A DNA stretch of 33,791 nt, taken from contig JAFDEW010000002.1 in NCBI GenBank assembly GCA_019310125.1, positions 1 through 33,791 of the forward strand. The letters run 5' to 3'. How positions within the stretch are numbered: position 1 is the first letter of the stretch; each line of letters opens with the position of its first letter. Under the pieces are notes generated by a model. The model did no database searches. It saw only the letters and a program-made list of their open reading frames with translations, and was not told the DNA's origin. Both the position numbers and the translations under genes were made by a program. This DNA is from Deltaproteobacteria bacterium. GTDB lineage: Bacteria; Desulfobacterota; Desulfobacteria; Desulfobacterales; UBA11574. Below, one piece after another: positions 17,933 through 26,812 of the stretch.

Positions 17933-18715
17933 ATGTTAAGAGGATTGTGGTCGGCGGCATCCGGAATGTCCGCCCAGAAATTGACCATCGATGTTATTGC
18001 AAATAACCTGGCCAACGTAAATACCGCCGGTTTTAAAAAGAGCAGAACCGATTTTCAGGACTTGATGTATCAGACCATCAGTGAGGCCGGGGCCACAACA
18101 GAAAGCGGAGGGCAAATTCCGGTGGGCATTCAGGTGGGCATGGGAACCATGCCTGTTGGAGTGCATAAGGTTTTTGGACAGGGGGATTTTGAAGAAACAA
18201 AGAACGAACTGGATCTGGCTATCGAGGGAAAAGGTTTCTTCAAGGTAATTAGTAATGAAGAGGAAGTCTATTCAAGGGCCGGTAATTTTAAACTGGATGC
18301 CGATAGAAATATTGTTACGCCAAATGGAGACAAATTGCAGCCGGAGATGACCATTCCGGAAAATACGGTTTCCATTAGTATTGACGGCAATGGAACCGTA
18401 ACAACATTTGATCCTGAAGGAACCGGAACTTCCCTCGGTGCTATAGAGCTATATACCTTTCCCAACCCTGCGGGACTTTTCAGCCAGGGACATAATTTAT
18501 ACAGAGCTACCGACGGATCCGGAGAGGGCGTTTCCGGAACTCCCGGCTCAGATGGTGTGGGAACCATCGTTCAGGGATTTGTAGAGGTTTCTAATGTGGA
18601 TGTTGTTAAAGAAATGGTTTCCATGATCATGGCCCAGAGGGCTTATGAGATCAACAGCAAGGCAATAAAAACGGCAGACAGCATGATGCAGATCGTGAAT
18701 AATATATCAAGGTAA
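17933..18715 (+). CDS. flgG: Flagellar distal rod protein FlgG
   Basis: 'MLRGLWSAASGMSAQKLTIDVIANNLANVNTAGFKKSRTDFQDLMYQT'; 'NVDVVKEMVSMIMAQRAYEINSKAIKTADSMMQIVNNI'. Confidence 0.97.
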   Translation: MLRGLWSAASGMSAQKLTIDVIANNLANVNTAGFKKSRTDFQDLMYQTISEAGATTESGGQIPVGIQVGMGTMPVGVHKVFGQGDFEETKNELDLAIEGKGFFKVISNEEEVYSRAGNFKLDADRNIVTPNGDKLQPEMTIPENTVSISIDGNGTVTTFDPEGTGTSLGAIELYTFPNPAGLFSQGHNLYRATDGSGEGVSGTPGSDGVGTIVQGFVEVSNVDVVKEMVSMIMAQRAYEINSKAIKTADSMMQIVNNISR

Positions 18716-19476
18716 TGATTATGGATAAAACAATGCGCAGTATGTTTTTTATGATCTTATTTTTGGGGCCTTGTATGTCTTATATAGCGCAACCGGTCGC
18801 CGGTGAAGATATTCAAAGAGTAATAAAACAAAGCAATCAATCCATACAAGAGTCTATATTCCGGAAGAACTTTAAAGAATATGTTTGCCGGAAGTTGAGA
18901 AAAGCGGAGCCTGATGTGGTTGTGTCCAGATTTAAAATCAAAGGCAACAGACCGGTTCCTGCCGGAAAGATAAGTTTTAAGTTGTTCCAAAAAAACAGAA
19001 TAAGGCCGAAAGGGCGTGTAAAAATAATCGCCGCCGTTAACGTAAATGGACAGGTAGAAAATGAAGTTTTGCTTTCAGGTTATATTGATGTATTTGAATC
19101 CGTGGTTTGTACTTCTCGCAATTTAAAAAGGGGAGAGGCTATAGAAAAGGACGATGTTTATTTAGCAAGAAGAAATGTTTCTCGCTTATCTCAAAAGGTT
19201 ATCACCCATATGGACAAGGCGGAAGGACTAAGGGCAAAACATAATATAAAGGCGGATACCTGTCTTAAAGAGTGGATGCTGGAAAAAGCTCCGGTCGTAG
19301 AAAAGGGAGATCTTATTACAATTTATGCGGAATCCGCTGATCTCAAAGTGACGGCGCCGGGCAGGGTTTTGATGAAAGGTTGTATAGGAGAGATTATAAA
19401 AGTTCAAAACTTGATGAGCAAAATGAATATTTACGCAACAGTCGTTAATAATTCTACGGTAATGGTAGAATTTTAA
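18715..19476 (+). CDS. flgA: P-ring chaperone FlgA (SAF domain)
   Basis: Signal peptide; 'VVCTSRNLKRGEAIEKDDVYLARRNVSRL'; 'KGDLITIYAESADLKVTAPGRVLMKGCIGEIIKVQNLMSKMNIYATVVNNSTVMVEF'. Confidence 0.92.
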   Translation: MIMDKTMRSMFFMILFLGPCMSYIAQPVAGEDIQRVIKQSNQSIQESIFRKNFKEYVCRKLRKAEPDVVVSRFKIKGNRPVPAGKISFKLFQKNRIRPKGRVKIIAAVNVNGQVENEVLLSGYIDVFESVVCTSRNLKRGEAIEKDDVYLARRNVSRLSQKVITHMDKAEGLRAKHNIKADTCLKEWMLEKAPVVEKGDLITIYAESADLKVTAPGRVLMKGCIGEIIKVQNLMSKMNIYATVVNNSTVMVEF

Positions 19477-19491
19477 AAACGGGAGAAACAA

Positions 19492-20208
19492 ATGACCCAC
19501 AGGAAATACATTATTTTATTTATGGCATTAATTTTTCTGACCGGTTGTGCCGGTGGTCTAAAAAGTGCTTCCGACACGAATGAAAATAAGATGGTTCATC
19601 ATCGGCAATTCCCATCTTATAAACCTCCTATGCCTGCCGAGGGATCTTTGTGGTCAGAGGCTTCGGGGATCAGCCTGTTTCCGGACAGGAGGGCAAGAAA
19701 ACTAGGCGATATTGTTATTGTTAGAATTGTGGAGGATCCGGAAGCAGAATTAAATGCAAATACCAAAACCAGTCGATCATCAAGTGTAGGCGCAGCCAAA
19801 CTGAAGTTTTTGGGCTACATGAAAGCCCTTGCTGAAAAGAATCCGAGGCTTGCCCAGAATCCCGGGGAAGATGATCTATTCTCGGCGTCCTTAGGCATGA
19901 ATTTTGATGGTAAAGGTTCCAGTGACCGGGACGGACATTTAAAGGCATATATTTCCGCCATGGTAGAAAAGGTTCTTTTAAACGGCAATCTTTATGTGGT
20001 CGGAAAAAGACAGATCAAGGTCAATAATGAAACACAGTATATAACTCTTTCAGGCATAATAAGGCCTGAGGACATAAGTACAACCAATGAGATCTCTTCT
20101 ACATATGTGGCTGACGCCAGGATAACTTATACAGGTATCGGTCCTGTGGCGGACAAACAAAAACCGGGATGGTTAGGGAGGATAGTCGATCATGTGTGGC
20201 CGTTTTAA
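19492..20208 (+). CDS. flgH: Flagellar L-ring lipoprotein FlgH
   Basis: Lipobox 'LIFLTGCAGG'; 'GSLWSEASGISLFPDRRARKLGDIVIVRIVED'; 'LSGIIRPEDISTTNEISSTYVADARITYTGIG'. Confidence 0.95.
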   Translation: MTHRKYIILFMALIFLTGCAGGLKSASDTNENKMVHHRQFPSYKPPMPAEGSLWSEASGISLFPDRRARKLGDIVIVRIVEDPEAELNANTKTSRSSSVGAAKLKFLGYMKALAEKNPRLAQNPGEDDLFSASLGMNFDGKGSSDRDGHLKAYISAMVEKVLLNGNLYVVGKRQIKVNNETQYITLSGIIRPEDISTTNEISSTYVADARITYTGIGPVADKQKPGWLGRIVDHVWPF

Positions 20209-21358
20209 AATTATACTTCTATTTCTTTTGGTTCTCAGTTTTAATTTTCCGGCAGCGGGCATGGCAGCAAGGATAAAGGATATTTCCTCGATCAAAGGGG
20301 TCAGGCCTAATCAGCTTTTTGGCTATGGTCTGGTGATTGGTCTCTTTGGCAGTGGGGATAAAGGTGGGAGCAGTTTTACTCAAAAGGGTCTGGCGAATAT
20401 GCTGGAACATATGGGAATTAACGTCAATCCTGAAGATATAAAAGCAAAAAATGTTGCCGCAGTTATTGTGAGTGCAACGTATCCTCCTTTTGCAAGGATC
20501 GGGAAAAAAATCGATGTGACCCTGTCATCCATCGGTGATGCCAAAAGCCTGCTGGGAGGCACGCTTTTATTGACACCTTTGAAAGGTGTGGATAGCAAAG
20601 TTTATGCCTTGGCTCAGGGCCCCGTGGTCATTGGTGGTTATGCCGTCGGTGGTGCTGCAGGGGGAGGGGTCGGGAAAAATCATACCACGGTAGGAAGAAT
20701 CAGTGGGGGAGCGACCATAGAAAGAGAGATTCCGCTGTCGATAATGGATAAGAAAGAAATGACGATCATTTTGAATAATCCGGATTTTAATACCGCCGCA
20801 AGGGCTGCCCAGGCCATTAACTCGCAAATCGGGGAGGGCATTGCCAGAGCCATAGACCCGGGTACCTTGAGTCTCAACATTCCTGAAAAGTTTCAAGACA
20901 AAGTGGTCAAACTTATTGCTCAAATCGGGGACCTTGAAGTTGTGCCCGATTGCGTGGCAAAGGTTATCGTCAATGAAAAGACGGGAACCGTTGTGGTCGG
21001 AGAAAATGTCAGGATACAGAAAGTTGCCGTTGCTCATGGGAATTTGAGCATTCAGATAAAAGAGACAAAACAGGTGTCACAGCCACTTCCCTTTGCCCCG
21101 CCAGGAAGAGGGGCTGGTGCTACCCAAATGGAAGGGGGCACAATAGTAGCACCGGGAGGAAGTACCGTTGTTACCCCGGATAGCGATGTAGGAGTTACCG
21201 AGGAGGATAATCGTCTTGTTTTGATTCCGGAAGGAAGGACTATCGGAGAGCTGGTCAAGGCATTAAATGCAATTGGCGTTACTCCCAGAGATCTCATCAC
21301 AATTCTACAGGCCATAAAAGCGGCAGGTGCGCTCCAGGGGGATCTGCAAATTATATAA
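20192..21358 (+). CDS. flgI: Flagellar P-ring protein FlgI
   Basis: 'RIKDISSIKGVRPNQLFGYGLVIGLFGSGDKG'; 'LNNPDFNTAARAAQAINSQIG'; 'AIGVTPRDLITILQAIKAAGALQGDLQII'. Confidence 0.97.
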   Translation: MCGRFKIILLFLLVLSFNFPAAGMAARIKDISSIKGVRPNQLFGYGLVIGLFGSGDKGGSSFTQKGLANMLEHMGINVNPEDIKAKNVAAVIVSATYPPFARIGKKIDVTLSSIGDAKSLLGGTLLLTPLKGVDSKVYALAQGPVVIGGYAVGGAAGGGVGKNHTTVGRISGGATIEREIPLSIMDKKEMTIILNNPDFNTAARAAQAINSQIGEGIARAIDPGTLSLNIPEKFQDKVVKLIAQIGDLEVVPDCVAKVIVNEKTGTVVVGENVRIQKVAVAHGNLSIQIKETKQVSQPLPFAPPGRGAGATQMEGGTIVAPGGSTVVTPDSDVGVTEEDNRLVLIPEGRTIGELVKALNAIGVTPRDLITILQAIKAAGALQGDLQII

Positions 21359-21369
21359 CTCAAGGGAAA

Positions 21370-21398
21370 TGCCTAAAATGAGCTAAAATGCCTAAAAT
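21370..21398. repeat. Short tandem TGMSCTAAAA motif, 3 units
   Basis: TGCCTAAAA TGAGCTAAAA TGCCTAAAAT; related sequences near 12212 (AGTGAGCTAAAGT) and 12280 (TTAGGCACTTTTAA, opposite strand). Confidence 0.6.
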
Positions 21399-21504
21399 AT
21401 TAAAGGAATTTCATATTCTTTCCAAATTGGATTCGAACCTTTATCGAAAGAGATGAATATTAAATAATTCAAAAGCAGGATTTAGGTAAAAGGGGGAAAG
21501 TAGA

Positions 21505-21786
21505 ATGGTAAAATCGGTGGCCGCAAGCCCTGAACTAACAGGATTACCCAAAGATGTGTCTCAAGCGAAACTTAAGAAAACCTGTGCGGAGTTTGAATCG
21601 ATTTTTATAACCTATATGTTGAAATCCATGAGTACGGCCATGGATGATGACCCCCTTTTGGGAAATGACAATGAAAGCAAGATCATTAAATCCATGTTTA
21701 ATGAAAATCTTGCACAGGAAATTTCAAGAGGTGGGGGCATGGGACTGGGAAGTATGCTTTTTGAAAGTCTGAAAGATAAAGCTTAA
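21505..21786 (+). CDS. flgJ: Rod-binding FlgJ N-terminal-type protein (no hydrolase domain)
   Basis: 'CAEFESIFITYMLKSMSTAMDDDPLLGNDNESKIIKSMFNENLAQEISRGGGMGLGSMLFESL'. Confidence 0.88.
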   Translation: MVKSVAASPELTGLPKDVSQAKLKKTCAEFESIFITYMLKSMSTAMDDDPLLGNDNESKIIKSMFNENLAQEISRGGGMGLGSMLFESLKDKA

Positions 21787-21814
21787 TCCGGATAAATCAT
21801 AACCAAAAATGTTT

Positions 21815-21880
21815 GCCACAAAGACACTAAGACACGAAGGGTTTTATTATTCTTTTTTCGTGCCTTGGTGCCTTAGTGGC
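21815..21880. repeat. Inverted repeat of the GCCACAAAGACAC family, flgJ-flgN gap
   Basis: GCCACAAAGACACTAAGACACGAAG (21815-21839) vs TTTCGTGCCTTGGTGCCTTAGTGGC (21856-21880). Confidence 0.75.
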
Positions 21881-21992
21881 AGAATGGAAAAAAGTTTTGC
21901 CATAAAAGGCACAGAATTTATAAGTAAGAACTTAAAAATTACACTTCAGATAACACCATGAACTACCGATAAACAGAAAAGGGAGTTTATTC

Positions 21993-22478
21993 ATGGAAAA
22001 TGATGTCATTGGTTTGGTTGAAACGCTTTTTTTCAAAAAGATTATGCTATACAATGATCTTCTGCATTATTTTAAGGAAGAAAGAGAATCTCTTATCAAC
22101 ATAAATCTGGACAAACTGTGGAAAATATCTAAAGAAAAAGAGAAGGCGTGCTCAGAAATAATATCCACAAGACAGGAGATTATGTCTGCAGTTGGTTCAA
22201 AAGAAGATCACCAATCTTTTAATCTTAACCGAATAATGGAGTGTATCCCCGGAAAATATAAGACGGATTTTCAAAAGCTATACCTTAGGATTCTGAAACT
22301 AAAAGGTGAGATTGAGGTCTTAAGGATACAAAATATGACCGTTATAGATGATTCACTGGATTTTATGGATGAAATAATATCGATCATAACCGGAGAGACG
22401 GAATCCAGGATTATTTACAATGACAAATGCCGGTTTAGCAAATCGGGTCCCAATTTATTTTTAAACAGGGAGATTTGA
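21993..22478 (+). CDS. flgN: FlgN-like flagellar export chaperone
   Basis: Helical 161-aa protein directly upstream of flgK; 'LLHYFKEERESLININLDKLWKISKEKEKACSEI'. Confidence 0.75.
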   Translation: MENDVIGLVETLFFKKIMLYNDLLHYFKEERESLININLDKLWKISKEKEKACSEIISTRQEIMSAVGSKEDHQSFNLNRIMECIPGKYKTDFQKLYLRILKLKGEIEVLRIQNMTVIDDSLDFMDEIISIITGETESRIIYNDKCRFSKSGPNLFLNREI

Positions 22479-24247
22479 GCATGTCAAGTTTGGGTATGGT
22501 ATTAAATATTGCAACAACTGCTTTGGCTGCCCAGCAGTATGGCATGGATGTTACCGCACACAATATTGCCAATGTTAATACAGAAGGCTATTCTCGACAA
22601 ATACCCACCCTTCAAGGAAAACAGGCTGTACTGTATCAAGGCGTGATTATGGGACTTGGTGTGAAAACGGAACAAGTCACCCGATCCGTTGACCAGTTTA
22701 TCGAAAACAAGCTTATGCAGGAAAAATCGAACCTGTCATCCTCCCAAGAGACGGAGAAATATATGCAGGTTCTGGAGGGTATTTTCAGCGAAAATTCTGA
22801 AGCCAGTATTAGTTCAATGCTGTCCGATTATTGGAAATTGTGGAATGATGTTTCCAACAACCCGTCAGGATCTTCGGAAAGGATTGCGCTTTATGAGCAT
22901 AGTCTGCTTATGTCAGAGCAATTTAAATCCTTGGGCCCGGATTTGAATCAGATTCAGACTGACATAACCCGTGCCGTAACTGTTGGCGTTGAAAGGATAA
23001 ACCAGATTACAAGCGAGATTGCACAGGTCAATGTTGAAATTGTGGGTATGGAAACGAATAATAACGTTGCCAATGATCTCAGAGATAAGCGCAATGCCCT
23101 GGTTTCGGAGCTGAATGAATACTTGGACATTAAGGCTTTTGAACAGAGCAATCACTCTCTAACTATTATATCGGTTAGAGGCTGTACACTGGTTCAGGGG
23201 GATGGCAACTATGAACTGGAAATGGGGGGGAGTAACGGAGATCGGGTAAGATGGCAGGATTCCGGTGGCAATTATGTTGATATTACAAACCATATAAGCA
23301 ACGGAAAGCTTGGCGCATGGCTCGATTTAAGAGATAATATCATTTCTAAATATGAACTGGATCTTGACGCAATGGCAAAGGAATTTATCTGGTCTGTCAA
23401 CCAACAGCACAGCCAGGGGGTGGGGCTTGAAGGATTCAGTACGGTCACGGGGACATATGCTGTATCAAACAGCGGAGAAGCACTCGGAACTCAAAATTCG
23501 GGACTCGATTACTACGAAAAAATATCCGACGGAAATTTTAATCTCTGGGTATATGATTCCAACGGAGCGGTTGTCGGCGGATCTGCAAACGTAATTACTA
23601 TTGATGCAGACACGGGAGGCACCACGCTGGCCTCACTTAGAAATGATATAAATGCCGTTGACAATATAAGTGCTTCTATAACCACAGACGGAAAACTAAT
23701 GATCGATGCTGACAGTGGATATACATTTGCCTTTTCCGATGACACAAGCAACGTCCTTGCGGCGCTCGGGGTAAATACATTTTTCAGTGGAAGTACCGCC
23801 GGAGATATTTCTGTAAATAGTGGAATTGTTGCGGACAAAAACCATATTGTCGCCGCCCGGATTGACGCTGCTACCGGGGAATTTGCCGCCGGCGATAATG
23901 ATAATGCTTTGGCAATGACCGATCTGCAATACACGTCCATGGATATTTCACAGTGGACCTGTGACAGGATCAATGGAAACACAAAAGGAAGTGTCACTAC
24001 GACAATTGAAGATTATTATCATTCCATGGTAGGCTCTATAGGAATCGTCTCTTCAAGCATCTCAAGAGACACGGAATTTAATGAGATGATGGTTAATGAA
24101 TTAAATACCTTGAGGAACAGTATTTCGGCGGTCTCCCTTGACGAGGAAATGACAAACCTAATAAAATATCAACATGCGTATCAAGCGGCGGCCAAGCTTA
24201 TAACCGTTTCAGATGAAATGCTTAATACTTTGATTTCGGCGAGATAG
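22475..24247 (+). CDS. flgK: Hook-filament junction protein FlgK (HAP1)
   Basis: 'LNIATTALAAQQYGMDVTAHNIANVNTEGYSRQIP'; C-terminal 'VSLDEEMTNLIKYQHAYQAAAKLITVSDEMLNTLI'. Confidence 0.96.
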   Translation: MSMSSLGMVLNIATTALAAQQYGMDVTAHNIANVNTEGYSRQIPTLQGKQAVLYQGVIMGLGVKTEQVTRSVDQFIENKLMQEKSNLSSSQETEKYMQVLEGIFSENSEASISSMLSDYWKLWNDVSNNPSGSSERIALYEHSLLMSEQFKSLGPDLNQIQTDITRAVTVGVERINQITSEIAQVNVEIVGMETNNNVANDLRDKRNALVSELNEYLDIKAFEQSNHSLTIISVRGCTLVQGDGNYELEMGGSNGDRVRWQDSGGNYVDITNHISNGKLGAWLDLRDNIISKYELDLDAMAKEFIWSVNQQHSQGVGLEGFSTVTGTYAVSNSGEALGTQNSGLDYYEKISDGNFNLWVYDSNGAVVGGSANVITIDADTGGTTLASLRNDINAVDNISASITTDGKLMIDADSGYTFAFSDDTSNVLAALGVNTFFSGSTAGDISVNSGIVADKNHIVAARIDAATGEFAAGDNDNALAMTDLQYTSMDISQWTCDRINGNTKGSVTTTIEDYYHSMVGSIGIVSSSISRDTEFNEMMVNELNTLRNSISAVSLDEEMTNLIKYQHAYQAAAKLITVSDEMLNTLISAR

Positions 24248-24270
24248 GCTATGAATAAGGAGTTTGTTAT

Positions 24271-25137
24271 ATGCGAGTTGCCAATAAAACAATTTACGAT
24301 ACAGTAACGTATAATCTCGGTAGTTGCACCCAAGAGATGAACAAGGCCAATGAGATTGTTTCCAGCGGGAAGCGTATCAACAATCTTTCTGATGATCCTG
24401 TCGGACTTACTCAGGCCCTCGATCTCAAATCTGCTATCTCAAACCTTGAGCAGATGCAACGGAATATCTCTCGTGGGAACTCCTGGCTTGCGTCATCCGA
24501 AAGTGCCTTAACCCATGTGCAGGATATTATTTCCGAAACCAAGACTCTGTGCATTCAGATGGCCAATGCAACCATAGACTCTACTCAGAGGTTATCCGCA
24601 GCCGGAACCGTTCAGAACCTGTTTGATGAAATAATTTCTTTGACCAATACCAATATCGCCGGAAGTTATATTTTTTCCGGTTCTAAAACCGATACTACGC
24701 CATTTAGCGACAATGGCACTTATAATGGGAATAGCAATGCGTTTACCGTAAAGATCGGGAAAGATGCTACAATTGAAGTGGGAAGCGACGGTGGCGCTGT
24801 TTTTGGAGATATCTTCACTACAATGGCTGATTTGAAAAACTCACTCGAGACGAATGATGTGGGGGGCATCCAGGATGCGATGAGCGACCTTGATGGTCAT
24901 TTTGATGATATTTCCGCCAAGACTTCTGATGTGGGTTCCAAAATGAACCGCATGGACGTAAAGGAAAAAATCTTTGAGGATATTATTTTTGCCAATACGG
25001 AAAGGCTTTCTAAAATTGAAGATGCGGATATGGCCGAGGCAATCATGGAGTTAAAGGCCAGAGAGTTTGCCTACCAAGCGGCGCTTTCTTCTTCGGCCAA
25101 ACTTATGGCACTGACTTTAATGGATTATATGGAATAA
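24271..25137 (+). CDS. flgL: Hook-filament junction protein FlgL (HAP3)
   Basis: Flagellin-like N-terminus 'MRVANKTIYDTVTYNLGSC...NEIVSSGKRINNLSDDPVGLTQALDLKS'; 'SYIFSGSKTDTTPF'. Confidence 0.95.
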   Translation: MRVANKTIYDTVTYNLGSCTQEMNKANEIVSSGKRINNLSDDPVGLTQALDLKSAISNLEQMQRNISRGNSWLASSESALTHVQDIISETKTLCIQMANATIDSTQRLSAAGTVQNLFDEIISLTNTNIAGSYIFSGSKTDTTPFSDNGTYNGNSNAFTVKIGKDATIEVGSDGGAVFGDIFTTMADLKNSLETNDVGGIQDAMSDLDGHFDDISAKTSDVGSKMNRMDVKEKIFEDIIFANTERLSKIEDADMAEAIMELKAREFAYQAALSSSAKLMALTLMDYME

Positions 25138-25164
25138 TAGAACAAAATTTGCCAGGGAAAGGCG

Positions 25165-25386
25165 ATGCTTATACTGACAAGGAAGTTGGGTGAGAAGATT
25201 AATATCGGTGATGATATTACGGTTACTCTTCTTGAAATAAAAGGGGCGCAGGTCAAGCTCGGGATTGACGCACCAAAACGTATCGGTATTCACCGCAACG
25301 AGATATATGAGAAAATCAGGGAAGAAAATCTGAGCTCCTCTAATATTAGCGACGCAGATCTTTCAAAAGCGGTTGCCCTTTTGTAA
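25165..25386 (+). CDS. csrA: Carbon storage regulator CsrA
   Basis: '[51 protein letters not shown]'. Confidence 0.98.
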   Translation: MLILTRKLGEKINIGDDITVTLLEIKGAQVKLGIDAPKRIGIHRNEIYEKIREENLSSSNISDADLSKAVALL

Positions 25387-25410
25387 CCCATTAAATTTGA
25401 GAAAGTAAAA

Positions 25411-25845
25411 TTGAAGATTAAAACGACGAGATTCGGAACCATCAGCATAGAAAAAGAGAAGACCATCGACATGCCTTTTGGTATGCTTGGATTTCCGGAT
25501 CAAAAGAAATTTGTTATACTTCAGCATCGGGAGAATTCACCTTTCTTCTGGTATCAGTCGGTGGACGATCCAGCCCTTGCCTTTGTCATTACAAGCCCGC
25601 TTCTATTTAAGCCCGACTATCAGATAGATCTGGAAGATGCTTTAAAGGTAATGTCATGGAATGGAGACGGAAAAACCCATGGGGTAGAGATATATATTGT
25701 CGTTAATATTCCAAAGGGATTGCCTCAAAAGATGACCGGAAATTTTATTGGACCCATACTGATCAATAATAAGGTTCGCCAGGCGGTGCAAATTGTAATC
25801 TCCAACAGCCCTTACATCCATAATTGTCCTCTTGTATCTGTATGA
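25411..25845 (+). CDS. fliW: Flagellar assembly factor FliW (CsrA antagonist), TTG start
   Basis: 'KTTRFGTISIEKEKTIDMPFGMLGFPDQKKFVIL...PFFWYQSVDDPALAFVIT'; next to csrA. Confidence 0.95.
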   Translation: MKIKTTRFGTISIEKEKTIDMPFGMLGFPDQKKFVILQHRENSPFFWYQSVDDPALAFVITSPLLFKPDYQIDLEDALKVMSWNGDGKTHGVEIYIVVNIPKGLPQKMTGNFIGPILINNKVRQAVQIVISNSPYIHNCPLVSV

Positions 25846-25885
25846 GGTTTTTGAACAGATAACAGAACAATTCGCAATCAATAAG

Positions 25886-25924
25886 AAAAAAGCAGAGTTT
25901 TTTTAATAGACTCTGCTTTTTTTT
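25886..25924 (+). terminator. Rho-independent terminator after fliW
   Basis: AAAAAAGCAGAGT-TTTTTTAATAG-ACTCTGCTTTTTTTT. Confidence 0.9.
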
Positions 25925-25951
25925 GTTTGTCTTTAATGCTTTTTTGAATGA

Positions 25952-25968
25952 TTGGCACGAAGTTTGAA
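25952..25968 (+). promoter_or_regulatory. Probable sigma54 promoter upstream of the lytic transglycosylase
   Basis: TTGGCACGAAGTTTGAA: good -24 half, -12 is GA rather than GC. Confidence 0.5.
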
Positions 25969-25995
25969 TTAATTAATGTAAGATAAGATTTTAGC

Positions 25996-26790
25996 GTGGG
26001 GAGATCGGTGATGAAAGAACCGTTAAATATCCGGACAACCATAGAACCCCGCATTCATTCGGCGGGTAAGAATAAACAGAATTTATCTGAAATTGGATGG
26101 AGAAAGGATAACCTATCGATATCATTTTATAATTTACTAAAAAATAGTATCAAGGGCATTGGGTCCGAAGCTGATTTGTATCAAACGGAACACCCTTTGG
26201 GAAAAGAGCAATTGCGACAACTGATAGAAATTATACAAATTCAGATGAATAATTATTTATTCAATGCCCTTTCCGACGGTGATGAAGATAACGAATTTTC
26301 CGGATTTCAGGTCGACGGGTTGAATTTTCCTGCAATAGGAAATCAGGCGGAACCTTTTGTGTCAAAAAATGAACATGCTTTACAAGAAACAGAAGCGATT
26401 GAACCGCAAACCCATATTGGTAATATCATTGATCGAGCTTCAAAGAAATACCACGTAGATCCTGAATTAATAAAGGCTGTTGTAAGGGTTGAAAGTAATT
26501 TTGATGCAAACTGCACCTCTCCAAAAGGAGCAATGGGACTTATGCAGCTCATGCCCGAAACCGCAGAGGAACTGGGTGTCAAAAATTGCTACGACCCCGT
26601 TGAAAATATTATGGCGGGAACCAGTTATCTGAAAAACCTCCTTGACAGATATGATGGCAATGTTTCTCTTGCTCTGGCAGCCTATAACTGGGGAATGGGT
26701 AATATTGAAAGGCACCCCGAAAAATTACCGAGAGAAACCCGAACATATATCGCCCGTGTCAATAATTTATTATATAAGGAAATATTGTAA
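25996..26790 (+). CDS. Lytic transglycosylase, SLT domain (GTG start; ATG 26011 possible)
   Basis: 'VDPELIKAVVRVESNFDANCTSPKGAMGLMQLMPETAEELGVKNCYDPVENIMAGTSYLKNLLDRYDGNVSLALAAYNWG'. Confidence 0.95.
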   Translation: MGRSVMKEPLNIRTTIEPRIHSAGKNKQNLSEIGWRKDNLSISFYNLLKNSIKGIGSEADLYQTEHPLGKEQLRQLIEIIQIQMNNYLFNALSDGDEDNEFSGFQVDGLNFPAIGNQAEPFVSKNEHALQETEAIEPQTHIGNIIDRASKKYHVDPELIKAVVRVESNFDANCTSPKGAMGLMQLMPETAEELGVKNCYDPVENIMAGTSYLKNLLDRYDGNVSLALAAYNWGMGNIERHPEKLPRETRTYIARVNNLLYKEIL

Positions 26791-26812
26791 TCCGTTTTAA
26801 AGAAAGGAAACC

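Noticed and set aside
21815-21880. Possible CRISPR from repeated GACAC/CACGAAG motifs
   Set aside because: Only inverted arms, with no regularly spaced repeats and spacers and no cas genes.
25411-25845. Expected flagellin gene next to csrA-fliW
   Set aside because: No fliC/fliD in the window; a strong terminator follows fliW, so flagellin is probably encoded elsewhere and its absence here is not evidence of loss.
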